From Martinezella calliandrae (GTDB taxonomy: Bacteria; Pseudomonadota; Alphaproteobacteria; Rhizobiales; Rhizobiaceae), in assembly GCF_030272695.1 (NCBI RefSeq), contig NZ_JARFYN010000008.1, forward strand, positions 124,001-188,000: a DNA stretch of 64,000 bases. The letters are read 5' to 3'. This document shows, in pieces, positions 55,547 through 64,000 of the stretch (position 1 is its first letter; every line of letters starts with the position of its first letter). Position numbers and translations under genes: made by a program. The notes under the pieces were generated by a model. That model was not told the DNA's origin. It worked only from the letters and a program-made list of their open reading frames with translations, and did no database searches.

Positions 55547-58411
55547 CTATTGCGCAGCTTCGGCGTAGGCCTCAACCGGCGGGCAGGTGCAGATCAGATT
55601 CCGGTCACCGTAGACGTTGTCGACACGGTTGACGGGCGACCAGTATTTGTCGACCCGGAAGGCGCCTGGCGGGAAGCACGCCTGCTCACGGGAATAAGGC
55701 CGGTTCCACTCGCCGACCAGGTCTTCGACCGTATGCGGGGCGTTTTTCAGCGGGTTATCGGTCTTGTCCATCCGGCCTTCCGCGATGGCGCGGGCTTCCT
55801 CGCGGATCGCCAGCATCGCCTCGCAGAAGCGGTCAAGCTCCGCCTTTGTTTCCGATTCGGTCGGCTCGACCATCAGCGTGCCGGCAACCGGCCAGCTCAT
55901 CGTCGGAGCATGGAAGCCGCAATCGATCAGGCGCTTGGCAACGTCATCGACGGTGACGCCGGCGCTATCGACCAGCGGACGCGTGTCGATGATGCATTCA
56001 TGCGCCACGCGGCCGGAATGCGATTTGTAGAGCACGTCGTAGGCGCCCGTAAGCCGCGCTGCGATATAGTTGGCGTTGAGGATCGCGACCTTCGTCGCCT
56101 GCGTCAGCCCTTCGCCGCCCATCATCAGGCAGTAACTCCAGGAAATCGGCAGGATCGAAGCCGAGCCGAAGGCTGCCGCAGACACCGCGCCGTTGCGGCC
56201 GTCCGTTTCCGGGTGTCCGGGCAAATGCGCCGCCAGATGGGCCTTGACGCCGATGGGACCCATGCCGGGACCGCCGCCGCCATGCGGAATGCAGAAGGTC
56301 TTGTGCAGATTGAGGTGGCTGACGTCGGAGCCGATATCGCCCGGGCGCGAGAGGCCGACCATGGCGTTCATGTTGGCGCCATCGAGATAAACCTGGCCGC
56401 CGTGCATATGCACGATGTCGCAAATCTCCTTGACCGTCTCTTCGAAGACGCCGTGCGTCGACGGATAGGTGATCATGCAGCAGGAGAGCGTGTCCGCATA
56501 TTGCTCCGCCTTGGCGCGGAAATCGACCATGTCGATATCGCCGTCATCGCTGACCTTGACGACGACGACCCTCATGCCGGCCATCTGCGCGGAGGCAGGA
56601 TTGGTGCCGTGCGCCGAGGTCGGGATCAGGCAGACGTCGCGATGGCCCTGACCGTTGGCGATGTGGTAGTTGCGGATGGTCAAAAGGCCTGCATATTCGC
56701 CCTGCGCGCCTGAGTTCGGCTGCATGGAGAAGGCATCGTAACCCGTGACCGCGCAGAGCTTTTCCGTCAGGTCGTCGATCATCTCGCGATAGCCGAGTGC
56801 CTGATCGGCCGGGACGAACGGATGGATGTCGGAGAATTCCGGCCAGGTGATCGGCAGCATTTCCGCCGTCGCGTTCAGCTTCATCGTGCAGGAGCCGAGC
56901 GGGATCATGGCGCGATCAAGCGCGAGGTCGCGGTCGGAGAGCCGGCGGATGTAGCGGGTCATTTCGCTTTCGGCGCGGTTCATGTGGAAGATCGGATGCG
57001 TCAGATATTCGCTGGTACGCAACAGCCCCTTCGGCAGGCGATAGCCGGGCTCGAAATCGGCAAGGCGGAAATCGCCGCCGAAGGCGCGCCAGACCGCTTC
57101 CAACGTCGCCGGACGCGTGCGCTCGTCGAGGCTCATGCCGATCTTGGTTTCGCCGACCTTGCGCAGATTGACGCCTTCGGCGACGGCCGCGCGCAGGATC
57201 AGGCCCTGCATATGGCCGACCTCGACGGTGATCGTGTCGAAGAAAGTCTCCGGTTCGATCTTGTAGCCGAGCCTTTCCAGGCCCTTGGCCATCAAGACGG
57301 CCTTCTGATGCACCTGTTGGGCAATAGCCTTGATGCCCTGCGGCCCGTGGAAGACGGCGTACATGGAGGCCATGACGGCCAGCAGCACCTGGGCGGTGCA
57401 GATGTTCGACGTCGCCTTTTCACGACGGATATGCTGTTCGCGGGTCTGCAGCGACAGGCGATAGGCGCGGTTGCCGCGCGCGTCGAGCGAAACGCCGACA
57501 AGGCGACCGGGCATGGAGCGCTTATAGGCATCCTTGACGGCCATGTAGGCCGCGTGCGGACCGCCGTAACCGACCGGCACGCCAAAGCGCTGCGACGAGC
57601 CGACGGCAATGTCGGCGCCCATTTCGCCAGGTGACTTCAGCAGCGTCAGAGCGAGCGGATCGGCAGCGACAACGGCGATAGCGCCGGCCTGGTGCAGCCT
57701 CGAGATCAGGCCGGTGAAGTCATTGATGTGACCGTGCGTGCCTGGATATTGGAAGATGGCGCCGAAGACATCGACTGGATCGAGGTCGGTGAAAGGATTG
57801 CCCACGATGACAGTCCAGCGAAGCGGTTCGGCGCGGGTCTTGATCAAAGCAATGGTCTGCGGATGGCAATTGGCATCGACAAAGAAGGCCTTGGCCTTTG
57901 ATTTCGCGACGCGCTCGGCCATCGCCATGCCTTCGGCGGCCGCGGTGGCTTCATCGAGAAGCGAGGCGTTGGCAACATCGAGACCCGTCAGGTCGCAGAT
58001 CATCGTCTGGTAGTTCAGCAATGCCTCGAGGCGACCCTGGCTGATTTCCGGCTGATACGGTGTATAGGCCGTGTACCAAGCGGGATTTTCCAGGATATTG
58101 CGCTGAATGACCGGCGGCGTGATCGTGCCGTAATAGCCCTGGCCAATCAGCGAAACGAGAACCTTGTTCTTGTTGGCGGTCTCGCGCAGCTTGTCGAGCG
58201 CCTCGCGCTCCGTCATCGGTGCGCCCCAAGTGAGCGGCATCTTCTGGCGGATGGAGGGCGGCAGCGTCGCATCGATCAGTCCGTCGAGGCTGCCATAACC
58301 GATGACCTTCAGCATGTCGGCCATTTCAGACGGAGACGGGCCGATATGGCGACGATTGGCGAAATCGTAGGGCTGGTATTCCGTAAAGGTGAATTCGGTA
58401 GGCGTATCCAT
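55547..58411 (-). CDS. gcvP: Glycine dehydrogenase (decarboxylating), P-protein
   Basis: A 954-residue single-chain P-protein of the glycine cleavage system, which decarboxylates glycine and passes the aminomethyl group to lipoyl-GcvH. It opens with [20 protein letters not shown]; the first half has [20 protein letters not shown], the second half the PLP-lysine site [20 protein letters not shown] (about residue 705). Start ATG overlaps the gcvH stop (TAATG), so translation is coupled. It is the last gene of gcvT-gcvH-gcvP. Confidence 0.97.
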   Translation of the reverse strand: MDTPTEFTFTEYQPYDFANRRHIGPSPSEMADMLKVIGYGSLDGLIDATLPPSIRQKMPLTWGAPMTEREALDKLRETANKNKVLVSLIGQGYYGTITPPVIQRNILENPAWYTAYTPYQPEISQGRLEALLNYQTMICDLTGLDVANASLLDEATAAAEGMAMAERVAKSKAKAFFVDANCHPQTIALIKTRAEPLRWTVIVGNPFTDLDPVDVFGAIFQYPGTHGHINDFTGLISRLHQAGAIAVVAADPLALTLLKSPGEMGADIAVGSSQRFGVPVGYGGPHAAYMAVKDAYKRSMPGRLVGVSLDARGNRAYRLSLQTREQHIRREKATSNICTAQVLLAVMASMYAVFHGPQGIKAIAQQVHQKAVLMAKGLERLGYKIEPETFFDTITVEVGHMQGLILRAAVAEGVNLRKVGETKIGMSLDERTRPATLEAVWRAFGGDFRLADFEPGYRLPKGLLRTSEYLTHPIFHMNRAESEMTRYIRRLSDRDLALDRAMIPLGSCTMKLNATAEMLPITWPEFSDIHPFVPADQALGYREMIDDLTEKLCAVTGYDAFSMQPNSGAQGEYAGLLTIRNYHIANGQGHRDVCLIPTSAHGTNPASAQMAGMRVVVVKVSDDGDIDMVDFRAKAEQYADTLSCCMITYPSTHGVFEETVKEICDIVHMHGGQVYLDGANMNAMVGLSRPGDIGSDVSHLNLHKTFCIPHGGGGPGMGPIGVKAHLAAHLPGHPETDGRNGAVSAAAFGSASILPISWSYCLMMGGEGLTQATKVAILNANYIAARLTGAYDVLYKSHSGRVAHECIIDTRPLVDSAGVTVDDVAKRLIDCGFHAPTMSWPVAGTLMVEPTESETKAELDRFCEAMLAIREEARAIAEGRMDKTDNPLKNAPHTVEDLVGEWNRPYSREQACFPPGAFRVDKYWSPVNRVDNVYGDRNLICTCPPVEAYAEAAQ

Positions 58412-58773
58412 TACGCGATGAGCTCCTTATAGCCGGATTCATCCAGCAAACCATTGGCATCGGCGATATTTTTGAGTTTCAACTTGAAGAACCAGCCAGC
58501 GCCCATCGGGTCGGAATTCACGAGTGCCGGATCGGCGGTGATGGCTTCGTTGACCTCGGAGATCTCGCCATCGAGCGGACAATAGACCTCTGATGCCGCC
58601 TTGACGGATTCGACGGTTGCCGCATCGTCTCCTTTGGAGAAGCTGGCGCCGACTTCGGGCAGTTCGACAAAAACGAGATCGCCGAGCTGTTCAGCGGCAT
58701 GGGCCGTGATCCCAACGGTTGCAACATCGCCTTCAATGTTCAGCCACTCATGTTCTTCGGTGAATTTCAGCAT
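58411..58773 (-). CDS. gcvH: Glycine cleavage system H-protein
   Basis: A 120-residue lipoyl carrier protein. [20 protein letters not shown] is the standard start; the lipoylated lysine is in [14 protein letters not shown] (about residue 61), followed by [16 protein letters not shown]. It carries the aminomethyl group between P-, T- and L-proteins. ATG 58773 is preceded by GAGAGGATC; a longer in-frame start is rejected. The L-protein (lipoamide dehydrogenase) is not in the window. Confidence 0.97.
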   Translation of the reverse strand: MLKFTEEHEWLNIEGDVATVGITAHAAEQLGDLVFVELPEVGASFSKGDDAATVESVKAASEVYCPLDGEISEVNEAITADPALVNSDPMGAGWFFKLKLKNIADANGLLDESGYKELIA

Positions 58774-58799
58774 GGACGATCCTCTCTGGAATAAGACGT

Positions 58800-59936
58800 T
58801 CAACGTTTGTAGGTCGGAGTGATGAAAGGCAGGGCAGAAACGGCGACCGGCAGGTATTTGCCACGCACCTCGGCGTAGACTGGTGTGCCAGGCGCCGCGA
58901 AGCTGACAGGTACGTAACCCATGGCAACGGGGCCTTCGACGCTCGGGCCAAAGCCGCCGGAAGTAACTTCACCGATCTCGGTCTTGCCTTCAGCATCCGC
59001 ATAAAGCTTGGCGTGGCCGCGTACCGGCGCCTTGCCTTCCGGCTTCAGACCGACGCGGCGGCGCGAGGCGCCGTTGTCGAGTTCGGTAAGGATGCGGCTC
59101 GCACCAGGAAATGCGCCGGCGCGCGCGCCACCGGTCTTGCGCGCTTTCTGTATTGCCCATTCGAGTGCTGCTTCCACCGGCGTCGTCGTTTCGTCGATGT
59201 CGTTGCCGTAGAGGCAAAGCCCGGCTTCGAGACGAAGGGAATCGCGTGCGCCGAGGCCGATCGGCTGAACATCGGGGTGTTCCAACAATCGCTGGGCAAT
59301 ATCTTCGGCCTTGCCGGGCGGCACGGAAATCTCAAAACCGTCTTCGCCGCTATAGCCGGAGCGGGAGACAAGACAGGAAACGTCATGCAAACGGCAATGG
59401 CGAACGTCCATGAACTTCATATGGGCGAGATCGGCCCAAAGCTCGGCGAGGACGGAGACGGCCCGTGGCCCCTGCAGCGCGATCAGGGCGCGATCAAGTA
59501 AAGTGACTTCGCAGCTATCGCCGATATGGTCTTGAAGATGCTTGAGATCTTTATCCTTGCAGGAAGCATTGACGACGACGAAGAGGTAATCGTCCATGTG
59601 GGTGATCATCAGATCGTCAAGAATGCCGCCATTCTCGTCCGTGAAGAAACCGTAGCGTTGTCGGCCCTCGGCGAGCCCGACAATATCGACCGGCACCAGG
59701 CTTTCCAGCGCCCGCGCGGCGTCTTCGTAACTGCCCGAGCGGGCGCGGATCGTCACTTGACCCATATGCGAGACGTCGAAAACACCGGCCGATGCACGGG
59801 TCCACAGATGCTCCTTGAGCACGCCCGCGGGATATTGCACCGGCATGTCATAGCCGGCGAACGGCACCATGCGGGCACCGAGCGACAGATGCAGGGCGTG
59901 AAGGGGTGTCTTCTTGAGGGCAGCGGTCTCGTCCAA
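58800..59936 (-). CDS. gcvT: Glycine cleavage system T-protein (aminomethyltransferase)
   Basis: A 378-residue tetrahydrofolate-dependent T-protein, releasing ammonia and making 5,10-methylene-THF. Seen: [37 protein letters not shown] and [19 protein letters not shown], all family landmarks. The start is the rare TTG at 59936: GGAGG sits six bases upstream, an ideal spacing, and the length becomes normal, while the in-frame ATG further up lies in the riboswitch platform. It is the first gene of the operon and is controlled by the glycine riboswitch just upstream. Confidence 0.95.
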   Translation of the reverse strand: MDETAALKKTPLHALHLSLGARMVPFAGYDMPVQYPAGVLKEHLWTRASAGVFDVSHMGQVTIRARSGSYEDAARALESLVPVDIVGLAEGRQRYGFFTDENGGILDDLMITHMDDYLFVVVNASCKDKDLKHLQDHIGDSCEVTLLDRALIALQGPRAVSVLAELWADLAHMKFMDVRHCRLHDVSCLVSRSGYSGEDGFEISVPPGKAEDIAQRLLEHPDVQPIGLGARDSLRLEAGLCLYGNDIDETTTPVEAALEWAIQKARKTGGARAGAFPGASRILTELDNGASRRRVGLKPEGKAPVRGHAKLYADAEGKTEIGEVTSGGFGPSVEGPVAMGYVPVSFAAPGTPVYAEVRGKYLPVAVSALPFITPTYKR

Positions 59937-60007
59937 GTGACGCCTCCGGGGTTTGCGCTCACAAAAGCGCGGGCTCAAAATTCGGGCGCGACTGCGCCTT
60001 GCGATGA

Positions 60008-60161
60008 GCCCCCTCTGTCTGTTTGCCTGAGATTGTTATCCCTTCGGCGAACGCTTGCGCATTTCTCTCCAGAGTTCCGTCTGCCCCTTGTTGGTCCTTT
60101 GGCCTGAGAGTTTCCGGGGCGGTTGCTCCTTCGGCACCGGCTCGCGCCGGATTCTCCCAAC
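60008..60161 (-). ncRNA. Tandem glycine riboswitch of the gcv operon
   Basis: Two glycine aptamers read on the minus strand. The first (60161 to about 60090) has GGGAGAATCCGG, GCCGAAGGAGCAACCGCC and CTCTCAGGCCAAAGGACC; the second (about 60074 to 60009) has CTCTGGAGAGAAATGCG, GCCGAAGGGATAACAATC and TCTCAGGCAAACAGACAGAG. Both conserved GCCGAAGG and CTCAGGCAAA blocks are clear. Glycine binding normally raises expression of gcv genes. The switch zone lies between 60008 and the TTG at 59936; no strong terminator is obvious there, so control of ribosome access is possible. Confidence 0.93.
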
Positions 60162-60350
60162 AGGGTTGCGTGCCATTATCTGGTAGTCGCCGAGGATGGC
60201 AAGGGGCAAATGTCGCCCTGAAACAAATTTTTGTCGTGTCACAGCTCGCGCCTATACTGATGCGCGCGGCCAATGGATGCAGGGGACTTTGCAATCGCGC
60301 TTCTGCAGGCTATCCCATCAGTGAATAGAGGAGCCGGGCAGGAGACCATG

Positions 60351-60884
60351 ATGAACCGCAGATATGCCGCCGCATTGGTGATTTCGGCAACCACGCTTTC
60401 CTTCTCCGCTGCCGCCGTCATGGCCCAGCAGGGCAACGCCATGAACAGCATGTCCGGAATGCACATGGATGCGGGCAAGGCGCCGGCCGGTTCGGCGACA
60501 GCAAAGCTCGGCGACCTCGACATCAGCGGCGGCTATGTTCGCGCCATGCTGCCCGGCCAGCCGGTCGGCGGCGGCTACATCACCATCCACAATGGTGGCA
60601 GTAGCGACGACAGGTTGACCTCCGTCACATCCTCAGCGGCCGGCAAGGTCGAGCTGCATGAGATGAAGGTGGAAGGACAGATCATGAAGATGCGCGAACT
60701 CAAGGAAGGCATCGCCATTCCTGCGGGCGCCACCGTGACGCTTTCGCCGAACAGCCTGCACATGATGTTCAAGCAGGTGAAGACGCCGTTCAAGCAGGGC
60801 AGCACTGTGCCGGTAATGCTGATGTTCGATAAGGCAGGCATGGTCGATATCGCCTTGCCCGTCGTGGCGCCGAACGCAAGCTGA
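60351..60884 (+). CDS. PCu(A)C-family periplasmic copper chaperone
   Basis: A 177-residue secreted protein with signal peptide RRYAAALVISATTLSFSAAAVMA and a cupredoxin-like PCu(A)C domain: ISGGYVRAMLPGQPVGGGYI, the copper ligands in VELHEMKVEGQIMKMREL (His and Met) and SPNSLHMMF (His, Met). The stretch before the domain is Met/His-rich (NSMSGMHMDAG), a likely extra copper-binding arm. Such proteins bring Cu(I) to the CuA or CuB site of cytochrome oxidase. GGAG lies six bases before ATG 60351; ATG 60348 is the alternative. Confidence 0.88.
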   Translation: MNRRYAAALVISATTLSFSAAAVMAQQGNAMNSMSGMHMDAGKAPAGSATAKLGDLDISGGYVRAMLPGQPVGGGYITIHNGGSSDDRLTSVTSSAAGKVELHEMKVEGQIMKMRELKEGIAIPAGATVTLSPNSLHMMFKQVKTPFKQGSTVPVMLMFDKAGMVDIALPVVAPNAS

Positions 60885-60937
60885 GCTTTGCGGCGCCACC
60901 AAGATGCATCGCTGTCACAAAATTCCCTCCCGAAGAT

Positions 60938-61078
60938 AATTCACGTTTCCACTTTTCGCCGAAATGCTCTAAAGCCACCTCAAAAGGCCGGGATGACCCG
61001 GCCCTGGGGCCAGATCGCCCCAGTCCCCCTTGGTATGATCTTGTCCGAAACTGCGTCGCAGTTTTTTAAGGATCATGT
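60938..61078. repeat. Mosaic palindromic repeat with terminator-like end
   Basis: The spacer holds three perfect stems: GGCCGGG-ATGA-CCCGGCC (60986-61003), CTGGGGC-CAGATC-GCCCCAG (61004-61023) and AAACTGC-GTC-GCAGTTT plus TTT (61048-61067), the last enclosed by ATGATC/GATCAT (61035-61040, 61071-61076). Before them TTTCCACTTTTCGCC (60946-60960) and ATGCTCTAAAG resemble pieces of the widespread rhizobial repeat that also contains TTGTCCGAAA. The T-tailed stem probably ends the copper chaperone transcript. Confidence 0.65.
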
Positions 61079-61100
61079 TGCCGCGCTTGAAAGAAGAAGA

Positions 61101-62099
61101 ATGGCCGGGATTGAGCATATAAAAGTCGAGCCTGATGAGGACGGCATGCGCCTCGACCGCTGGTTCAAGGTGCATTTCCCCGGACTTGGCTTTGGACAAT
61201 TGCAAAAGCTGATGCGCTCCGGCCAGGTGCGTGTCGACGGCGGCCGCGTGAAGACGGATGCGCGCGTGCAGCCGGGGCAGATGGTGCGCGTGCCGCCCCT
61301 CGATGTCGATGCCAAAGGACCGAGGAATGGCCCGATCGCCGGCAAAGAATTGAAACATTCCGGCGATGCCGAGCTTCTGGCGCGCATGCTGCTGCATGAG
61401 GACGACAAGGTCTATGTGTTGAACAAGCCGGCCGGCCTTGCCGTGCAGGGCGGCTCCGGCGTCAGCCGGCACATCGACAAGATGCTGGAGGCCTGGACGA
61501 GCCAGAAGGGCGAGAAGCCGCGGCTGGTGCATCGCCTCGACCGCGACACGTCGGGCGTCCTCGTCGTCGCCCGCACGCGCGGCGCAGCACAGAAACTGAC
61601 GGCCGCCTTTCGCGAACGCGACACCAAGAAGACCTACTGGTCGCTGGTCAAGGGCGTCCCGCGCAAGCATGAAGACAAGATTTCCACCTGGCTGGTGAAG
61701 GAAACGACACCGGACGGCGATCGCATGCGCATTGCCAAGCATGGCGAGGAGGGCGCAGATCACGCGGTTTCCTATTACCGCGTCGTGGAGACTGCCGCCC
61801 AGCGCCTCGCCTGGCTGGAGATGGAGCCCTATACCGGCCGCACACACCAGCTGCGCATCCATGCGCTACATATTGGCCATCCGATCATCGGCGATCCCAA
61901 ATATTTCGAGGACGATCCGAATTGGGATTTCCCGGGCGGCGTTCAGAAGCGGCTGCATTTGCACGCCCGCCATATCGATATTCCGCATCCGAATGGCGGC
62001 CGCCTGCGCGTCACCGCGCCGCTGCCGCCGCACATGGTGCAGACGTGGAACCTCCTCGGCTTTGACGAGGCATCGGCAGGGGAGCCGGACGACGAATGA
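61101..62099 (+). CDS. RluA-family 23S rRNA/tRNA pseudouridine synthase (RluC-like)
   Basis: A 332-residue enzyme with an S4-type RNA-binding domain at the start (RLDRWFKVHFPGLGFGQLQK, RSGQVRVDGGRVK) and the RluA catalytic domain: LNKPAGLAVQGGSG, the catalytic Asp in VHRLDRDTSGVLVVAR (about residue 150), YTGRTHQLRIHALHIGHPII and GDPKYF. The S4 domain fits RluC or RluD rather than RluA. ATG 61101 follows AAGAAGAAG; upstream starts lie in the repeat region. It overlaps the next ATG by four bases. Confidence 0.93.
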   Translation: MAGIEHIKVEPDEDGMRLDRWFKVHFPGLGFGQLQKLMRSGQVRVDGGRVKTDARVQPGQMVRVPPLDVDAKGPRNGPIAGKELKHSGDAELLARMLLHEDDKVYVLNKPAGLAVQGGSGVSRHIDKMLEAWTSQKGEKPRLVHRLDRDTSGVLVVARTRGAAQKLTAAFRERDTKKTYWSLVKGVPRKHEDKISTWLVKETTPDGDRMRIAKHGEEGADHAVSYYRVVETAAQRLAWLEMEPYTGRTHQLRIHALHIGHPIIGDPKYFEDDPNWDFPGGVQKRLHLHARHIDIPHPNGGRLRVTAPLPPHMVQTWNLLGFDEASAGEPDDE

Positions 62100-62749
62100 A
62101 GCTGGTGCTTTTCGATTGCGACGGGACGCTGGTCGACAGCGTCCGGCTGATCCACGAGGTCATGGCGCGCACCTTCGTCGATTTCGGCTACAAGCGCCCG
62201 GATGTCGCCTCCACCAAGTCGATCATCGGCCTGACACTGGACATCGCGATTGCCCGTATGCAGGGCAAACCGCATGTCGATGACGAGGCGATCGCGATGA
62301 CGGCGCACTATAAATCGATCTTCCCCGGCGTGCGCGACGAAGGGGACATGCAGACGCCGCTGTTCGACGGCATCAGACCGTTGATCGAGACGCTCGCTGC
62401 CCGCGACGAACTGCTGATCGGCGCGGTTACCGGCAAATCCCGTCGCGGCTTGACGCATATTCTTGAAGCGAATGGCTTTACGCCCTATTTCGTCGTCTCA
62501 CGCACCGCAGACGATTGCCCCTCAAAGCCGCATCCCGCCATGGTGACGGAATGCTGCAGCGAGACCGGCATGGATCCGCATGATACGATGGTCATCGGCG
62601 ATGCTATCTACGACATGCAGATGGCGAAAGCGGCCGGCGCGACCGCGATCGGTGTCGCGTGGGGCTACGCTTCGGTGGAAGAACTGCTGGCTGCTGGCGC
62701 CGATACGATCGCCCATCACCCGAACGACCTGTTGAGCCATATTCTCTGA
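62096..62749 (+). CDS. HAD-superfamily hydrolase (phosphoglycolate-phosphatase-like)
   Basis: A 217-residue HAD hydrolase. Motif I LFDCDGTLVDS with the nucleophile Asp at about residue 7, motif II AVTGKSRRGL, motif III Lys in CPSKPHPAMV and motif IV MVIGDAIYDMQMAKAAGA are complete, with a helical cap between. It could act on phosphoglycolate, a sugar phosphate or another small phosphate. Start overlaps the synthase stop (ATGA), and ATP12 follows after nine bases: a three-gene operon common in rhizobia. Confidence 0.9.
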   Translation: MKLVLFDCDGTLVDSVRLIHEVMARTFVDFGYKRPDVASTKSIIGLTLDIAIARMQGKPHVDDEAIAMTAHYKSIFPGVRDEGDMQTPLFDGIRPLIETLAARDELLIGAVTGKSRRGLTHILEANGFTPYFVVSRTADDCPSKPHPAMVTECCSETGMDPHDTMVIGDAIYDMQMAKAAGATAIGVAWGYASVEELLAAGADTIAHHPNDLLSHIL

Positions 62750-62758
62750 GGTGACGCT

Positions 62759-63544
62759 ATGCGCGACCTGTTTAACGATCTTTCCGAAGGCCTGAGCCAC
62801 CCCGACCCTGTCCGCCGGGCGCAAATCCAGATGAAGAAGCCGCTGCCAAAGCGGTTTTATAAGGATGTGGGCGTCCGCGAGAGCGAAGACGGCCACGTGA
62901 TCGAGCTCGATGGCAAGATTGTCAAGACGCCTGCGCGCCAATCGCTCGCCATGCCGACCGAGGCGTTGGCGAAGTTGGTGGCAGCCGAGTGGGCTCGGCA
63001 AGTCGACGTGATCGACCCTGCGACCATGCCGGTAACGCGCTTGGTCAATACGGCGCTCGACGGTGTGGCCACGGATAGCCAGGCGGTATTCGAGGACATC
63101 CTGCGCTTTTCCTCGAGCGACTTGCTTTGTTATCGCGCCGATACGCCGGAGCGGCTGGTGGAGCGGCAGTCGGAGCTGTGGAACCCGGTAATCGACTGGG
63201 CAGCTAACGAACTCGGCGCTCGTTTCATCCTCGCCGAGGGCGTCATGCATCAGGAACAGCCGCGCGAGGCGATCGCCGCCTTCGCCGTGACGCTGCGCAA
63301 ATACGACACGCCGTTTGAACTCGCCAGCCTGCACACGATCACGACACTGACGGGTTCGGCAATCCTGGCGGTTGCTTTCGCCGAGGGCCGGCTGCCGCAT
63401 GACGAGGTCTGGTCGCTCGCTCATCTCGACGAGGATTGGACGATCGAACACTGGGGCCGCGACGAGGAGGCCGAACGGCGCCGCGCCCAGCGCTTCGAAG
63501 AGTTTGAGGCGGCAACGGAAGTTTTTTCCGCATTTCATAGTTAA
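62759..63544 (+). CDS. ATP12-family F1-ATPase assembly chaperone
   Basis: A 261-residue homologue of mitochondrial Atp12, the chaperone of the F1 alpha subunit. KRFYKDVGVRESEDGHVIEL, LDGKIVKTPARQSLAMPTEA, LAKLVAAEWARQVDVIDP, MPVTRLVNTALDG and SSSDLLCYRADTPERLVERQ cover the N-terminal domain; HTITTLTGSAILAVAF and DEVWSLAHLDEDWTIEHWG the C-terminal one. It is found in alphaproteobacteria and mitochondria, which supports the taxonomic reading. GAGGTGACGCT precedes the ATG. Confidence 0.92.
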   Translation: MRDLFNDLSEGLSHPDPVRRAQIQMKKPLPKRFYKDVGVRESEDGHVIELDGKIVKTPARQSLAMPTEALAKLVAAEWARQVDVIDPATMPVTRLVNTALDGVATDSQAVFEDILRFSSSDLLCYRADTPERLVERQSELWNPVIDWAANELGARFILAEGVMHQEQPREAIAAFAVTLRKYDTPFELASLHTITTLTGSAILAVAFAEGRLPHDEVWSLAHLDEDWTIEHWGRDEEAERRRAQRFEEFEAATEVFSAFHS

Positions 63545-63613
63545 TTGCTGTTGATTTGCAGTCCGTTATGTCGAAATCTGTATCTCAAGGATTGGGAATT
63601 CGGGACGCGAATC

Positions 63614-64000
63614 ATGTTCTTGTTGAGGTCGGGCGCATTGTCGGCGCTCGCAGGATGTTTGGCGTTGGCTGCATGCTCGAGCTGGTCGCTCATGCCACCG
63701 CCTTCACCTCCGGCCTATGATGTGCGCAGCGCCACTGTCGTCGCCGATCAGTCGGTGCCGCCTGTTTCGCCGGCGCTGCTTTCGGCCATCAATGAGCGCG
63801 TCAACGCCGCCATCGCGGTGACGACCCGCGATACACCGCTGCCGAAGGTGGCTCTCACCATCCGCCTGACGGATGTTCGCAAGGGACGGAGCTTCAACAA
63901 GGATCGCAACGCGGCGAAGATCAATGTCGACGCTGCCGCGCTCGACACCGGCGCAGTGGTTGCCATGGCCTCCTTCGAAACGTCGAACTTCACTCCGGAT
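63614..64000 (+). CDS. Lipoprotein of unknown function, 3' end outside the window
   Basis: The frame starts at ATG 63614 and is open to the right edge (129 codons seen). A lipoprotein signal MFLLRSGALSALAGCLALAAC has the lipobox LAAC with Cys21 as the attachment site, followed by a Pro/Ser linker (SLMPPPSPPAYDV). The mature part, VADQSVPPVSPALLSAINER then PLPKVALTIRLTDVRKG, reads like a small periplasmic domain. Function not recognised. It lies 69 bases after the ATP12 gene. Confidence 0.75.
   Translation, partial: MFLLRSGALSALAGCLALAACSSWSLMPPPSPPAYDVRSATVVADQSVPPVSPALLSAINERVNAAIAVTTRDTPLPKVALTIRLTDVRKGRSFNKDRNAAKINVDAAALDTGAVVAMASFETSNFTPD

Noticed and set aside
55550..57634. Long open frames antisense to gcvP
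   Set aside because: gcvP is intact across this stretch; the antisense products are His/Arg/Asp-rich with no domain.
59937..59978. ATG-type upstream start for gcvT
   Set aside because: It lies in the riboswitch platform and adds Arg/His-rich residues; TTG 59936 has an ideal Shine-Dalgarno and gives normal length.
60166..60350. Possible small gene or RNA between riboswitch and copper chaperone
   Set aside because: Only short frames without ribosome sites; treated as the divergent promoter region.

Overview
The window is a high-GC, gene-dense piece of an alphaproteobacterial chromosome. Its gene content and order point to the Rhizobium/Agrobacterium group: a purC-purS-purQ run with purL close to a BolA/CGFS-glutaredoxin pair, a long suf operon headed by an extra NifS-type desulfurase, a glycine-riboswitch-controlled gcvTHP operon, a DUF1127 protein, a MocR-type regulator, XdhC/CoxDE genes and mosaic intergenic palindromes. 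Species cannot be fixed from the sequence alone. No rRNA, tRNA, CRISPR array or intact mobile element was seen.

Left part (1-10 kb): the end of a winged-helix-like protein, a HigA-type antitoxin with an apparently N-truncated HigB-type toxin, then rpsD, glutaminase glsA, ttcA, two tandem inositol-monophosphatase-family genes, a nucleotide cyclase with a duplicated membrane tail, and two tandem Bcr/CflA-type MFS genes, one of which carries a one-base frameshift.

10-25 kb: purine synthesis and its surroundings. grxD and bolA, usually neighbours, are separated by a small membrane protein and a membrane-linked lipase-like protein on the other strand. purL follows, then a PagL-like lipid A deacylase, a MocR regulator divergent from a DUF1127 gene with a palindrome between them, a decayed serine recombinase, a lipoprotein, purQ-purS-purC, a YdeN/RBBP9-like hydrolase, a DUF2189 membrane protein, a low-affinity iron permease and purB. 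rpe and a small membrane protein complete this part.

25-46 kb: an orphan periplasmic binding protein, a flavin reductase, and a tightly coupled MoxR / CoxE-VWA / XdhC-N / XdhC-C / MobA-like operon of the kind that matures molybdenum hydroxylases but with no catalytic subunits nearby. After it come TfoX-N, Nudix, DEAD-box helicase, M23 peptidase, DUF455, Bcp, a giant AsmA/DUF3971 protein, an MGMT-fold-like protein without the catalytic cysteine, tyrS, and a secreted caspase-fold protein whose His/Cys dyad is replaced by Tyr/Ala.

46-64 kb: the suf operon (NifS-type desulfurase, sufB-C-D-S-T-A) behind an Irr-box-like palindrome, an unpaired antitoxin-like regulator coupled to an esterase, the glycine cleavage operon with a tandem riboswitch, a PCu(A)C copper chaperone, and an RluA-HAD-ATP12 operon ending in a partial lipoprotein gene. 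The recurring functional theme is iron-sulfur and one-carbon/purine housekeeping: SufBCDSTA builds clusters that Grx4/BolA-type proteins can carry, and gcvTHP supplies one-carbon units to purine synthesis.
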